A stretch of 64,000 nt of DNA from assembly GCA_016870355.1 (NCBI GenBank), contig VGBR01000001.1:376989-440988 (forward strand), in the 5' to 3' direction. The DNA is from Actinomycetota bacterium. GTDB taxonomy: Bacteria > Actinomycetota > Acidimicrobiia > IMCC26256 > PALSA-555. The notes beneath the pieces were generated by a model. The model searched no databases, was not told where the DNA came from, and worked only from the letters and a program-made list of their open reading frames with translations. The position numbers and the translations under genes are program-made. Position 1 is the stretch's first letter; every line of letters begins with the position of its first letter. Below, piece after piece: positions 34,911 to 42,921 of this stretch.

Positions 34911-35335
34911 CAGGCGAGCAGCTCGACTCGGTCGGGCACCACACGGAACAGTCCTCGCTTGTTCGTCTCGAGACGGCTCGCGACCTTGCGCACCATCCCT
35001 CCGCTCACACCGGCGGGCGCGGCCGGCGCCGAACCGTCTGTGCCGGGCATGATCGTCCCCGGCGGGAGCAGCTCGGCGCGCCCGTGTACGACGATCGCCG
35101 GCGGCACGAGATCGTCGTCTCCTCCGAGCACGAGACAACAGACGCGCGGGTCGCGCTCGATGTTCCGCGTTTTCACGCTCTTGCGGTACGCGTTGAACCA
35201 GAGGGCGTCGTCACGCCACAGCCCAACCATCGGATGGATCGTTGGCGATCCGTCCGTGCGCAAGGTGACGAGCATCGTGCGCGTGTGTGTCGCCAGGAAC
35301 TCGTCGACCTCGGCCGCGATGGCGAGCTGGTCCAT
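34910..35335 (-). CDS. PPOX-class F420/FMN-dependent protein
   Basis: 141 residues. TRTMLVTLRTDGSPTIHPMVGLW, then LWFNAYRKSVKTRNIERDPRVCCLV is a textbook F420-binding split-barrel (TIGR03618/Rv1155-like) pattern: strand, turn, strand, then a Lys/Arg-rich helix that holds the cofactor phosphate. It is coupled to the smaller PPOX gene downstream and lies 15 bases after the enoyl-CoA hydratase-like gene, so the three may form an operon. Confidence 0.85.
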   Translation of the reverse strand: MDQLAIAAEVDEFLATHTRTMLVTLRTDGSPTIHPMVGLWRDDALWFNAYRKSVKTRNIERDPRVCCLVLGGDDDLVPPAIVVHGRAELLPPGTIMPGTDGSAPAAPAGVSGGMVRKVASRLETNKRGLFRVVPDRVELLA

Positions 35336-35350
35336 CGGCGTCGTTCTCCC

Positions 35351-36328
35351 TCACCGCTCGCAGATCTCGTCGACGAGGCCCCACTCGAGTGCTGTTGCCG
35401 CGTCGAGGTTCGTGCGCGCGAGCGCAAGCAGCGCGGTGCGTTGGCGTCCGATGCGGCGCGGGAGGCTCACCGTGCCGCCCGCGCCAGGAACAAGGCCCAT
35501 CCCGATCTCGGGGAGACCGATCTCGGTGTCGGGATGCGCGACCACGCGTCCGGCGAACACCGGGAGCTCGATCCCGGATCCCATGCACGCACCGTGAAGT
35601 CGGGCAGTGGTCCGCGGCGCCAACCGAGCGAGCACCCGTGCCGGACTTCGAGCCAAGCGCACCATGTGCGCAGTCGCCGGGTCTGGACGCGAGCCGAACT
35701 CATCCAGGTCTCCGCCGCTGCAGAACGAGGGACCGTCGCCTGACAGCACGACCTCGGTGATCTCGGCGTCGTCGACCGCGATCGAGAGTGCATCGAGCAA
35801 GGCATCGCGCATGCGGGCGTCGAACGCGTTGTGCACCTGGGGACGGGTGAGCGTGACCTCGAGTCTCGTGCCGCTTCGCTCGACGCGCACCGGTGACCCT
35901 TCGTCGTCGACTCGGGTGCGCACCGGTGTCGTCGCGCGCCATGCGGCGAACTCGGGGCCGCCCTGGAGGGTGGAGTACGCGGCGGACTCAGCCACGAGCC
36001 CGTCGCCAACCGTTCGATCGGTCGAACCGCGCAGGAGCATGGCGAGCGCCGTCGCCGCCAACGGGTTCGTGGCCACCGTGGCGAGCACCGTCTCCAGCTG
36101 CGGGTGGTCGGCGGCGAGCAGCACGTCGCAGAGCTCGGCGAGGTCGGATGCCGCGTCACCGATCCCCACCACGACGCAGGGCAACGGGGCGAACGCATCC
36201 CGGGCGACTGCGTCCACCCCTGAGGATCCGGCGCCGAGCTCGACGACGACGGCTCCTCCCGTCGGTTGATCGAGCGCGTCGGCCGGGAACGGGGACCGAA
36301 GGGCGTCGAGCAGGTCGCTGGCGAGCAC
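35351..36328 (-). CDS. Enoyl-CoA hydratase/isomerase-like protein with N-terminal extension
   Basis: 325 residues. The crotonase domain covers about 145-320: RPQVHNAFDARMRDAL, the oxyanion-hole block SFCSGGDLDEFG and the second block HGACMGSGIELPVFAG, then GLPEIGMGLVPGAGGTVSLPRRIG. A catalytic-type Glu is present in the last block. The first 140 residues are a degenerate crotonase-like half (AFAPLPCVVVGIGD), so the protein may be a diverged tandem duplication. It is divergent from a canonical enoyl-CoA hydratase. Confidence 0.82.
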   Translation of the reverse strand: MLASDLLDALRSPFPADALDQPTGGAVVVELGAGSSGVDAVARDAFAPLPCVVVGIGDAASDLAELCDVLLAADHPQLETVLATVATNPLAATALAMLLRGSTDRTVGDGLVAESAAYSTLQGGPEFAAWRATTPVRTRVDDEGSPVRVERSGTRLEVTLTRPQVHNAFDARMRDALLDALSIAVDDAEITEVVLSGDGPSFCSGGDLDEFGSRPDPATAHMVRLARSPARVLARLAPRTTARLHGACMGSGIELPVFAGRVVAHPDTEIGLPEIGMGLVPGAGGTVSLPRRIGRQRTALLALARTNLDAATALEWGLVDEICER

Positions 36329-36415
36329 GTGCGAGACGGTGATCCGCGCACTCTAGGGCGGTGCGCACGTTCGACACCCCTGGCTGTGGTGAGGTTCGGG
36401 CTAGGTTGCGCGTGC

Positions 36416-37204
36416 TTGGCCGCCAAGAGCACGAACATCAAGGTCGACGTGAGCGACCACGTGGCGACGGTGACGCTCGACCGTCCACCGGTGAACGCGG
36501 TTGATCGCCCGACGTTCGATGAGCTCCGTGACGCGTTTACGTCCTTCAACCAGAGCCGGGACGTGCGGGTCGCGATCTTCACTGCCGCGGGCGAACGTGC
36601 CTTCATGGCCGGCGTCGACCTCCGGGCAGTCGACGATGCACCGGTCGATCCGCCACCGAGCCGCATCACCGATCCCGGCAGCGCAGCGCGCGAGGCGATG
36701 TGGTCGATCACGGACTGCGCGGTGCCCGTGATCGGCGCGATCAACGGTCCTGCACTCGGGGCCGGACTCGCCTTTGCCGCGTGCTGCGACATCCTCATCG
36801 CTGCCGACAACGCAACGTTCGGGACGACCGAGATCAATGTCGGCCTGCTCGGGGCGAGCGCGCACCTCTCGATGCTCGTCGGACGGCACAAGGCACGCGA
36901 GATGTTCTTCACCGGCGAGGTGGTGAGCGCCGACGAGCTCTACCGGCTCGGCGCCCTTCGCGCGGTCGTGCCGCATGCCGGGCTGATGGACGCAGCTCGC
37001 GAGCTGGCGTCGTCACTCGCCGCGAAGAGCCCGATCGCGTTGCGCCTCGCCAAGGAGGCGATGAACCGCGTCGAGCATCTGCCCCTGAAGGACGCGTATC
37101 GCACCGAGCAGGAGTACACCGCACGCCTTCAACGCTTCGAGGACGCACAGGAAGCCCGGCAGGCCTATCTCGAGAAGCGCGACCCCGACTGGAAGTGGCG
37201 CTAG
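36416..37204 (+). CDS. Enoyl-CoA hydratase/isomerase
   Basis: About 262 residues if the TTG at 36416 is used; a GTG at 36389 is the alternative. The crotonase pattern is complete: VATVTLDRPPVNAVDRPTFDEL, oxyanion-hole GERAFMAGVDLRAV, second block INGPALGAGLAFAACCDI and the third FGTTEINVGLLG with a Glu at the hydratase position. It probably hydrates or isomerises an acyl-CoA in the cytoplasm. A -10-like TAGGTT at about 36402 suggests a short leader. It converges on the ferredoxin gene with one base between the stops. Confidence 0.88.
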   Translation: MAAKSTNIKVDVSDHVATVTLDRPPVNAVDRPTFDELRDAFTSFNQSRDVRVAIFTAAGERAFMAGVDLRAVDDAPVDPPPSRITDPGSAAREAMWSITDCAVPVIGAINGPALGAGLAFAACCDILIAADNATFGTTEINVGLLGASAHLSMLVGRHKAREMFFTGEVVSADELYRLGALRAVVPHAGLMDAARELASSLAAKSPIALRLAKEAMNRVEHLPLKDAYRTEQEYTARLQRFEDAQEARQAYLEKRDPDWKWR

Positions 37205-37205
37205 A

Positions 37206-37397
37206 TCACTCTTCGACCGTGATCGCGGACTCGGGGCAGTTGGCGGCACCGGTGCGCGCTTGAGCCTGGAGGTCGACGGGCACCTCGGCCACCTTCACGA
37301 TGCAGTGACCATCGTCATCCGGCTCGAACACGTCGGGTGCCAGTGAGTAGCAGCGGCCGTGCCCGGTGCACGCGTGGTCGTCCACTCGCACTCGCAC
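37206..37397 (-). CDS. 3Fe-4S-type ferredoxin
   Basis: 63 residues. Cys10-x2-His13-x2-Cys16 and Cys53-Pro give a three-Cys site with His in place of the second Cys, as in the 3Fe-4S ferredoxins that pass electrons to actinomycete P450s. The C-terminal NCPESAITVEE is typical. Three GTG codons in a row of two-codon steps (37397, 37391, 37385) could serve as start. Two P450 genes lie in the window (45512 and 53757), though neither adjoins it. It is divergent from the NTF2-like gene across a perfect palindrome. Confidence 0.88.
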   Translation of the reverse strand: MRVRVDDHACTGHGRCYSLAPDVFEPDDDGHCIVKVAEVPVDLQAQARTGAANCPESAITVEE

Positions 37398-37404
37398 GCG
37401 CCGG

Positions 37405-37420
37405 ACTGTACCCGTACAGT
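37405..37420. promoter_or_regulatory. Perfect 16-bp palindrome, candidate operator
   Basis: ACTGTAC-CC-GTACAGT, two 7-base arms around two bases, sits between the ferredoxin start (37397) and the NTF2-like GTG (37419), touching the latter. The form and length suit a dimeric TetR- or GntR-type repressor site controlling both divergent genes. The regulator gene is not identified in the window. Confidence 0.55.
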
Positions 37421-37877
37421 GCCGGGCGTAAACGACTGGGAGATCGCGGCGCGACTGGGTGTCGAGGACACGATCGCTCGGTACGTGCGCTTCGCTGACA
37501 GCGGTCGTTCGCACGAGCTCGCCGCGTTGTTCACTGACGACGGTGCGCTCGTCGTCGGTAGCGAAGAGCGTCGTGGACCATCGTCGATCACGGAGTTCCT
37601 CGAGGCGAACAAGCAGAGCCTCGCCGGCAGCGCAGGCGGTGGCGGCCGCATCCGGCATCACGTGTCGTCACTGCGCATCGACATCGTGAGTCGCGACGAG
37701 GCGCATGCAACGAGCTACTTCCTTGCGATCACCGGCATCGGACCGGATCACTGGGGCATGTACCGCGACGAGCTACGGCGGGTCGACGACCACTGGCGCT
37801 TCGCTCGTCGCGAAGCGATCACCGAAGGTGCCGCGCCGGGCGGCTGGCAAGGCGACCGTACGACGAGGTCGGGCTGA
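37419..37877 (+). CDS. NTF2/SnoaL-like domain protein
   Basis: 152 residues from the GTG at 37419. It opens with DWEIAARLGVEDTIARYVRFADSGR and continues ELAALFTDDGALVVGSEERRG and GRIRHHVSSLRIDIVSRDEA, the usual SnoaL_4-type pattern of a small steroid- or polyketide-binding enzyme. The start overlaps the palindrome, so a bound repressor would block initiation directly. Function not assigned. Confidence 0.78.
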   Translation: MPGVNDWEIAARLGVEDTIARYVRFADSGRSHELAALFTDDGALVVGSEERRGPSSITEFLEANKQSLAGSAGGGGRIRHHVSSLRIDIVSRDEAHATSYFLAITGIGPDHWGMYRDELRRVDDHWRFARREAITEGAAPGGWQGDRTTRSG

Positions 37878-37886
37878 CGGACCTCG

Positions 37887-38651
37887 CTAGCGACGCATCG
37901 ACACGAGCGCCCCGCCGTCCACGACGAGGATCTCACCCGTCATCCACGATGCGAGATCGCTCGCGAGGAAGGTGATCGCACCGGCGATGTCGTCAGGTTC
38001 GCCGAGCCGCTGGAGCGGCATCGTGGCCGCGACCAGGTCTTCGGCCGGCTCCCAGAGTGCGCGTGCGAAGTCCGTCTTCACCAAGCCGGGAGCGATCGCG
38101 TTCACCCGGACCCCGGGCGCGAGCTCCGCGGCCAGCACCTTCGTGAGGTGGACGAGCGCGGCCTTGGTCACGTTGTAGACGCCGATCCCGCCGTCGTGAC
38201 GCAAGCCTCCGATCGACACGACGTTCACGACGCTGCCACCGTGCTTGCGCATCCAGGTCCGCCATGCCTCCTGGATCCACACCAGCGGTCCGCGCACGTT
38301 GACCTGAAACGTCTTGTCGTAGCGGGAGAGGTCCACGTCGATGACCGGACCCATGTGTGGGTTCGTGGCCGCGTTGTTGACGAGGATGTCGACCGCACCG
38401 AAGCGTTCGACGGTGGCGGCCACGCACGCGGCAGCTTGGTCCGGCTCTCCTGCGTTGGCGGCGAAGGTCGCGACCTTGTCGCCACCCGAGATCGTGGCCG
38501 CCGCCTCGTCGAGCGCGTCAGCCTTGCGCGACGACATCATGACATTCGCACCGGCAGCGACCAACGACGTGGCCGTCGCGAGACCGATCCCGCGGGAGGC
38601 ACCGGTGACGATCGCGGTCTTGCCGTTGAGGTCGAGGGTCGGGTTGGTCAT
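37887..38651 (-). CDS. SDR family oxidoreductase
   Basis: 254 residues. Cofactor loop TGASRGIG at 17-24 and an Arg/Ser-containing second strand end (MSSRKADAL) suggest NADP use. NNAAT, the Ser in VVSIGG and the YNVTK motif complete the active site. Length and the C-terminal LASDLASWMTGEILVVDGG are standard. It converges on the NTF2-like gene. Substrate unknown; the many acyl-CoA genes around make a hydroxyacyl or sterol substrate possible. Confidence 0.9.
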   Translation of the reverse strand: MTNPTLDLNGKTAIVTGASRGIGLATATSLVAAGANVMMSSRKADALDEAAATISGGDKVATFAANAGEPDQAAACVAATVERFGAVDILVNNAATNPHMGPVIDVDLSRYDKTFQVNVRGPLVWIQEAWRTWMRKHGGSVVNVVSIGGLRHDGGIGVYNVTKAALVHLTKVLAAELAPGVRVNAIAPGLVKTDFARALWEPAEDLVAATMPLQRLGEPDDIAGAITFLASDLASWMTGEILVVDGGALVSMRR

Positions 38652-38739
38652 GAGCTGTGGCCTCCGAACAGGCGGTCACAACTTACGGGCCTCCGCCGCC
38701 ACCCGCGACCGTGATCGTGCTCCCCGATGGATCGAAGAC

Positions 38740-39366
38740 TCACACCAGCAGAGCCCCAGAAGATCCGTGGTTGCGCGCCCATCGGAGCGTGGCGCTGATG
38801 CGCGGGCCGGCATGCGCCGCCTTGGGCACCGCGTGCTCGAAGGCGGCCTGGCAGCGACCGCCCATCACGAGCAGGTCGCCCGACGCCGGCCGCAGGTCGC
38901 GTGACCGGCCTCCACCGAGCGGACGCACCAAGAACGGTCGAGCTGCGCCGAGGGTGGTGATCGCGATCAGCGTGTCGTCGATGTGGCGCAGCTCGCGGTC
39001 GCGGTGGAAGGCGACGCTGTCACGCCCGTCCCGGTAGTAGTTGAGCCCGAAGCCACCGAGCTCGACCGCGTAACGGGTGGTCAACGCGGCCCGGATGTCT
39101 GCGAACGCCGGATGCGAGGGCTCCTCGCCGCGTCCGTACCAGCGCGACAAGCGAGGATCGTCGACCATCCGGTCGTACATCCACCGGGTGGTGCACCGCC
39201 AGTCGACGTCGTCGACGAGCGCATCGAGGAACCGGTCGGCGCCGCGGAGCCACCCGCGAGCGACATCGATCCACGACCCGGCCCCGAGATCGATGCGCTC
39301 GAACGGCACCGACCCGTCGACGCGGGGCTCCTCGCTCCCGAGCAGCGTGCACTGGAGGGCGACCAC
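38740..39366 (-). CDS. AlkB-type 2-oxoglutarate/Fe(II) dioxygenase
   Basis: 208 residues. Iron ligands His121-x-Asp123 (AFHRDRE) and His178 (FEHAVPK) and the oxoglutarate arginines in GPRISATLR are all present, as is NYY (109-111) ahead of the iron site. This is the ALKBH2/3-like layout of DNA/RNA demethylases, which reverse alkylation damage. GTG/ATG start at 39366. No adaptive-response partner is nearby. Confidence 0.88.
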   Translation of the reverse strand: MVALQCTLLGSEEPRVDGSVPFERIDLGAGSWIDVARGWLRGADRFLDALVDDVDWRCTTRWMYDRMVDDPRLSRWYGRGEEPSHPAFADIRAALTTRYAVELGGFGLNYYRDGRDSVAFHRDRELRHIDDTLIAITTLGAARPFLVRPLGGGRSRDLRPASGDLLVMGGRCQAAFEHAVPKAAHAGPRISATLRWARNHGSSGALLV

Positions 39367-39415
39367 CCCACCAGCCTACCGAACAGGTGTTCGAGATGCC
39401 AGCGTTCGGCTCCAC

Positions 39416-40393
39416 CTAGGCGAGCAGGTCGATCAGCACCTTGCCGACGGCGCGGCGCTCGGCAACGTCGTGGAGCGCGGTCGCGGCGTCGTCGAGCCGG
39501 TATGCCTTCGACACGTGCGGGCGGATGCGCCCGGCGGCGAAGAGCCCCAGGAGCTCTTCGCGGTCACGCCGGGCCAGGTCGGGCGCGCGCTGGGCGAAGC
39601 TGAGGAACTCGAAGCCCTTGATGGCCACGCCCTTGAGCAACACGAGGTTCAGTGGGATGCGCGGGATCTCGCCGGACGCGAAGCCCACCGTCACGAACCG
39701 GCCACCGAAGCGCGTCGACCGCAAGGCCTGCTCGGCGTAGGGGCCGCCCACCGGGTCGACCACCACGTCGGCGCCGCCGTCGGTGAGCTCCTTGAGTCGC
39801 GTCTTCAGGTCCTCGGCGTCGTAGTTGATCGTGGCATCGGCGCCGCGCTCGCGGCAGACGGCGAGCTTGTCGTCGGACGACGCCGCCGCGATCACGCGCG
39901 CACCGAGCACCTTGGCCACCTCGACGGACGCGAGACCGACGCCACCGGCGGCACCGAGCACCGCGACCCATTCGTCGAGTTGCACGTCGGCGACGCTGCG
40001 CAACGTGTGGTACGCGGTGAAGTAGACGACCCCGAAGGCGGCGGCGTCGCGCAGGTCGATGTCGTCAGGGACATGCGTCAGGCTCGTCGCCGGCATCGCG
40101 ATCTGCTCCGCGAACGCCCCGACCATGCCGGTGCCGCAGACCCGATCACCTGGTGCGACGTTGGTCACGTCCGCGCCGACGGAGCGAACGATGCCGGCGA
40201 GCTCGCCGCCTGGCGTGAACGGCACCGGCGCCGAGATCTGGTACTCATCCTGCACGATCAGCACGTCGGGGAAGTTGACCGCGGCGGCGTGGACGTCGAT
40301 CACCACCTCGTGTGCCGAGGGCTCCGGATCAGGGATCTCCTCGACCATCAGGTCGCGCGGCGGCCCGTATGCGTTGCAGCGCAGCGCCCTCAT
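39416..40393 (-). CDS. NADPH:quinone oxidoreductase-like zinc-free alcohol dehydrogenase
   Basis: 325 residues. The N-terminal GroES-like domain reads PFTPGGELAGIVRSVGADV, followed by the Rossmann loop LGAAGGVGLASVEVAK near 150. The zinc-ligand residues of true alcohol dehydrogenases are absent, which puts it with quinone oxidoreductases (QorA-like), often near acyl-CoA catabolic genes. Length fits (320-330). NADPH preference is inferred. Confidence 0.88.
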   Translation of the reverse strand: MRALRCNAYGPPRDLMVEEIPDPEPSAHEVVIDVHAAAVNFPDVLIVQDEYQISAPVPFTPGGELAGIVRSVGADVTNVAPGDRVCGTGMVGAFAEQIAMPATSLTHVPDDIDLRDAAAFGVVYFTAYHTLRSVADVQLDEWVAVLGAAGGVGLASVEVAKVLGARVIAAASSDDKLAVCRERGADATINYDAEDLKTRLKELTDGGADVVVDPVGGPYAEQALRSTRFGGRFVTVGFASGEIPRIPLNLVLLKGVAIKGFEFLSFAQRAPDLARRDREELLGLFAAGRIRPHVSKAYRLDDAATALHDVAERRAVGKVLIDLLA

Positions 40394-40428
40394 CCGGCGG
40401 CTCTGCGATCAGGCGAGCGCGATGGAGG

Positions 40429-41235
40429 TCACTCCGGCTCCGGAGTGACCTCGCTCAGCGCCGCGAAGCCGTTCTTGAACGCCTGGGCGTCGTCGGGTGG
40501 GTCCCCGAGCGTGGAATCGCACTGCACTGCCTCGGCCGCGAGCACGAGGTCCACGTCACTCGTTGCGGCCGGCACCTCCTTGAGTCCGCGGACCTCCCCG
40601 ATGAGGCACGTCGGGACGTTGAGGTTCGCGACCGTCGTGGCGCCTTTGCCCTTCGCCTTGGTGAGCTCCTTGCGGTGCTCGCGCAGCCACTCGATGGCGT
40701 ACTTGACGCCTGACTCGTAGTCGGGTGGGTCCCCGAGGCCCTGGCTCACCGCGAGTGCGGGGATGCCGCGGCGCACGGCGGTCTTCGCGGCACCGACGGT
40801 GCCGGACACGTCCTGCCCGATCGGTCCGAGGTTCTGACCCTCGTTGATCCCCGAGATCACGACGTGCGGCTTCAGGCCGAGCTCGTCGAGTGCGTAGATG
40901 ACGCTGTCGGCAGGGAAGCCGTTGACCGCGACCGCGTCGGTTCCGTCGGGGAGGGTGGTCTCGGTCGCGACGAGCGGCGGGGGACTCACCTTGTCGCTGG
41001 TGCCGCTCTGGTTCTCGGCCGGGGCGACCACGCTCACCTGCACCTTGGGCTCCTCGAGGAGCGCAGTCACCAGCGCGTGCATGCCTTCTCCCTCGACCCC
41101 ATCGTCGTTGGTGACGAGGATGCGCAGCTTGGCGACCTTCTTCTCGGCGGTGCTCGCGCTGGCTGGAAGCCCCACGAGCGTCGCAGCGACGAACGCCAAG
41201 ACGAGTGCGGCGATCGAGCGGCGGCGTGACATCAT
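40429..41235 (-). CDS. surE: SurE-like 5'/3'-nucleotidase with signal peptide
   Basis: 268 residues. The SurE core is clear: LRILVTNDDGVEGEGMHAL with the metal-binding Asn-Asp-Asp at 43-45, then the second metal region PAENQSGTSD and SGINEGQNLG. Unlike standard SurE, which is cytoplasmic, it begins MMSRRRS followed by a hydrophobic helix and a cleavage-like ASAST, so it should be exported. It may dephosphorylate nucleotides outside the cell to gain nucleosides and phosphate. ATG at 41235 or 41232. Confidence 0.85.
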   Translation of the reverse strand: MMSRRRSIAALVLAFVAATLVGLPASASTAEKKVAKLRILVTNDDGVEGEGMHALVTALLEEPKVQVSVVAPAENQSGTSDKVSPPPLVATETTLPDGTDAVAVNGFPADSVIYALDELGLKPHVVISGINEGQNLGPIGQDVSGTVGAAKTAVRRGIPALAVSQGLGDPPDYESGVKYAIEWLREHRKELTKAKGKGATTVANLNVPTCLIGEVRGLKEVPAATSDVDLVLAAEAVQCDSTLGDPPDDAQAFKNGFAALSEVTPEPE

Positions 41236-41363
41236 TGGCGCCCCCCTTTGCCCTGAGTGCTGAGTGGCCGGTGAGTGTTGCACACGCAAGAGGCTGGTGT
41301 GAGGCGAGGGTGTGCAGCGTTGGCACCATTCACCTTCTGCTCACCTCCCGGGCGCGCCTCGCG

Positions 41364-41369
41364 TAGTCT
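41364..41369 (+). promoter_or_regulatory. Candidate -10 element of the VTC-DUF4956-CotH operon
   Basis: TAGTCT fits the TANNNT form of actinomycete -10 boxes and stands about 35-40 bases before the first conserved codons of the VTC-domain gene. No good -35 is seen. If real, transcription starts near 41376 and excludes the upstream GTG at 41312 as the start codon. Confidence 0.3.
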
Positions 41370-41404
41370 GCGCCCACTGCTGGAGGGGAGCGGCGGGAGC
41401 TGAG

Positions 41405-42172
41405 ATAGAGCACGACGCGATCCGGACGTTCAACCGCTTCGAGCTGAAGTACGTCGTGCCCGTGCGCGATCTCGCCGGCCTGCGCGACGAGATCGCGGCA
41501 TACATGGTGCGGGATCCCCATGCCGGGGCCGACGGCCGCTACATGCTGTCCAGCCTCTACTACGACACGCCGGCGCGGGACTGCTTCTGGGCCAAGCTCG
41601 ACGGGCTCAAGTTCCGGCGCAAGCTGCGGATCCGGCACTATGAGGAGCGGGTCTCACTCAAGGGCGATTCGCCGGTGTTCATCGAGATCAAGCAACGGGT
41701 CGATCGGGTCACGCAGAAGCGGCGGGCGGTGCTGGCGTACCGGGACGCGCTCGACCTCTGTGAGGAGCGGGTCATCCCTGACCACGACGAACAGGACGAA
41801 GCCGTCGTCCACGAGGCGTTCGCGCTGGTCGTCCGGCACGACCTGCGGCCCGCGTGCATCACGACCTATCAGCGCGAGCCGTGGATGGGTGGCGACTACG
41901 ACCCCGGTCTTCGCATCACGATCGACACCGATCTCCGCTATCGCACGAATGACCTTTGGCTCGACTCGAAGCACCCTGGGCGCTTCATGTTCCCGCCGCG
42001 GCTCGCGATTCTGGAGATCAAGGCCAACGATCGGGTCCCGTTCTGGCTCACGCACCTCGTGGCGCGCAACAACCTCCAGCTCTCGCGCATGAGCAAGTAC
42101 TGCATGAGCCTCGATGTGGCGGGCTATGGACAGCGCCCGGCGCGCACTCGCCGGATTCTCTTGGCCGTGTGA
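41405..42172 (+). CDS. VTC-domain polyphosphate-polymerase-like protein
   Basis: About 255 residues. FNRFELKYVVP opens the family tunnel fold, followed by YMLSSLYYDTPARDCFWAKLDG, RRKLRIRHYE and EIKQRV, the basic and acidic residues that hold nucleotide, phosphate and metal. A late ILEIKANDRVP carries the conserved Glu. No canonical start lies near: the nearest is GTG 41312, outside the likely transcript. ATA at 41405 has GGGAG six bases upstream, so I set the start there with doubt. It is followed by DUF4956 and CotH genes, a known grouping. Confidence 0.82.
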   Translation: MEHDAIRTFNRFELKYVVPVRDLAGLRDEIAAYMVRDPHAGADGRYMLSSLYYDTPARDCFWAKLDGLKFRRKLRIRHYEERVSLKGDSPVFIEIKQRVDRVTQKRRAVLAYRDALDLCEERVIPDHDEQDEAVVHEAFALVVRHDLRPACITTYQREPWMGGDYDPGLRITIDTDLRYRTNDLWLDSKHPGRFMFPPRLAILEIKANDRVPFWLTHLVARNNLQLSRMSKYCMSLDVAGYGQRPARTRRILLAV

Positions 42173-42208
42173 AGCACACGTTCGATCAACTCGGGGGGAG
42201 CACACAAC

Positions 42209-42913
42209 ATGGGTGACGTACTGGGGCAGTCCGGCGGGCTGTTCGACTTCAAGGATCTGACCGGTAACTTCGCGGTCGGCGACATCTTTCTCACGCTGGT
42301 GTCGAGCTTCGCCCTCGGCATGCTCATCGCCTACACGTACCGCGCCACGCACAAGGGCGTGTCCTATAGCCAGAGCTTCGTGCAGACCCTCGTGATCCTG
42401 GCGATGGTGGTGTCGGTGGTGATGCTGGTCATCGGATCCAACCTCGCACGGGCGTTCTCGCTCGTCGGCGCGCTGTCGGTGGTTCGATTCAGGAACGCAG
42501 TGAAGGAGACACGTGACGTCGGCTTCGTGTTCTTCACGATGATCATCGGCATCGCGGCCGGCACCCGCTTCTACGTGCTCGCCGCGACCGCAACGGCAGC
42601 GATCTGCCTCGTGATCCTGATCATGGTGAAGTTCAACTTCTTCGCGCTGAACAACATCAGCCAGATCCTGAAGATCCAGGTCGCGAACGATGCCGAGATC
42701 GAAGGCATGTTCGATGAGCTGTTCCTGCGGTACACGAAGGAGTCGGACCTCATCAGCATCGACACGGTGAGGTCGGGAACCCTCACCGAGCTGATCTACA
42801 ACGTCGTGCTCAAGCGCGAGTCAGAGCGTCAGGAGTTCATCAACGCGGTGCGCGAGCGTTCCGGCAACGAGCGCGTGAGCCTCATCACCGGCTACGACAC
42901 GACCGACCTCTAG
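42209..42913 (+). CDS. DUF4956 membrane protein
   Basis: 234 residues. Four or so hydrophobic helices in the first 150 residues, including SFALGMLIAYTYRATHKG and VIGSNLARAFSLVGALSVVRFRNAVKE, the conserved DUF4956 blocks (the Arg-Phe-Arg segment), then a cytoplasmic C-terminal alpha/beta domain of 85 residues. It follows the VTC gene by 36 bases and is nine bases before CotH. The family is found with VTC and CotH proteins, but its role is not established. Confidence 0.9.
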   Translation: MGDVLGQSGGLFDFKDLTGNFAVGDIFLTLVSSFALGMLIAYTYRATHKGVSYSQSFVQTLVILAMVVSVVMLVIGSNLARAFSLVGALSVVRFRNAVKETRDVGFVFFTMIIGIAAGTRFYVLAATATAAICLVILIMVKFNFFALNNISQILKIQVANDAEIEGMFDELFLRYTKESDLISIDTVRSGTLTELIYNVVLKRESERQEFINAVRERSGNERVSLITGYDTTDL

Positions 42914-42921
42914 GAGCACCT

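Noticed and set aside
36346-36366. GCGCAC / GTGCGC inverted repeat between the divergent crotonase genes
   Set aside because: Six-base GC-only arms are expected often by chance in such GC-rich DNA, and the arms straddle the upstream gene's start region without a promoter context.
39077-40720. Plus-strand open frame of about 550 codons
   Set aside because: Antisense to the AlkB, quinone-reductase and SurE genes, crossing their borders, with His/Arg-rich low-information sequence.
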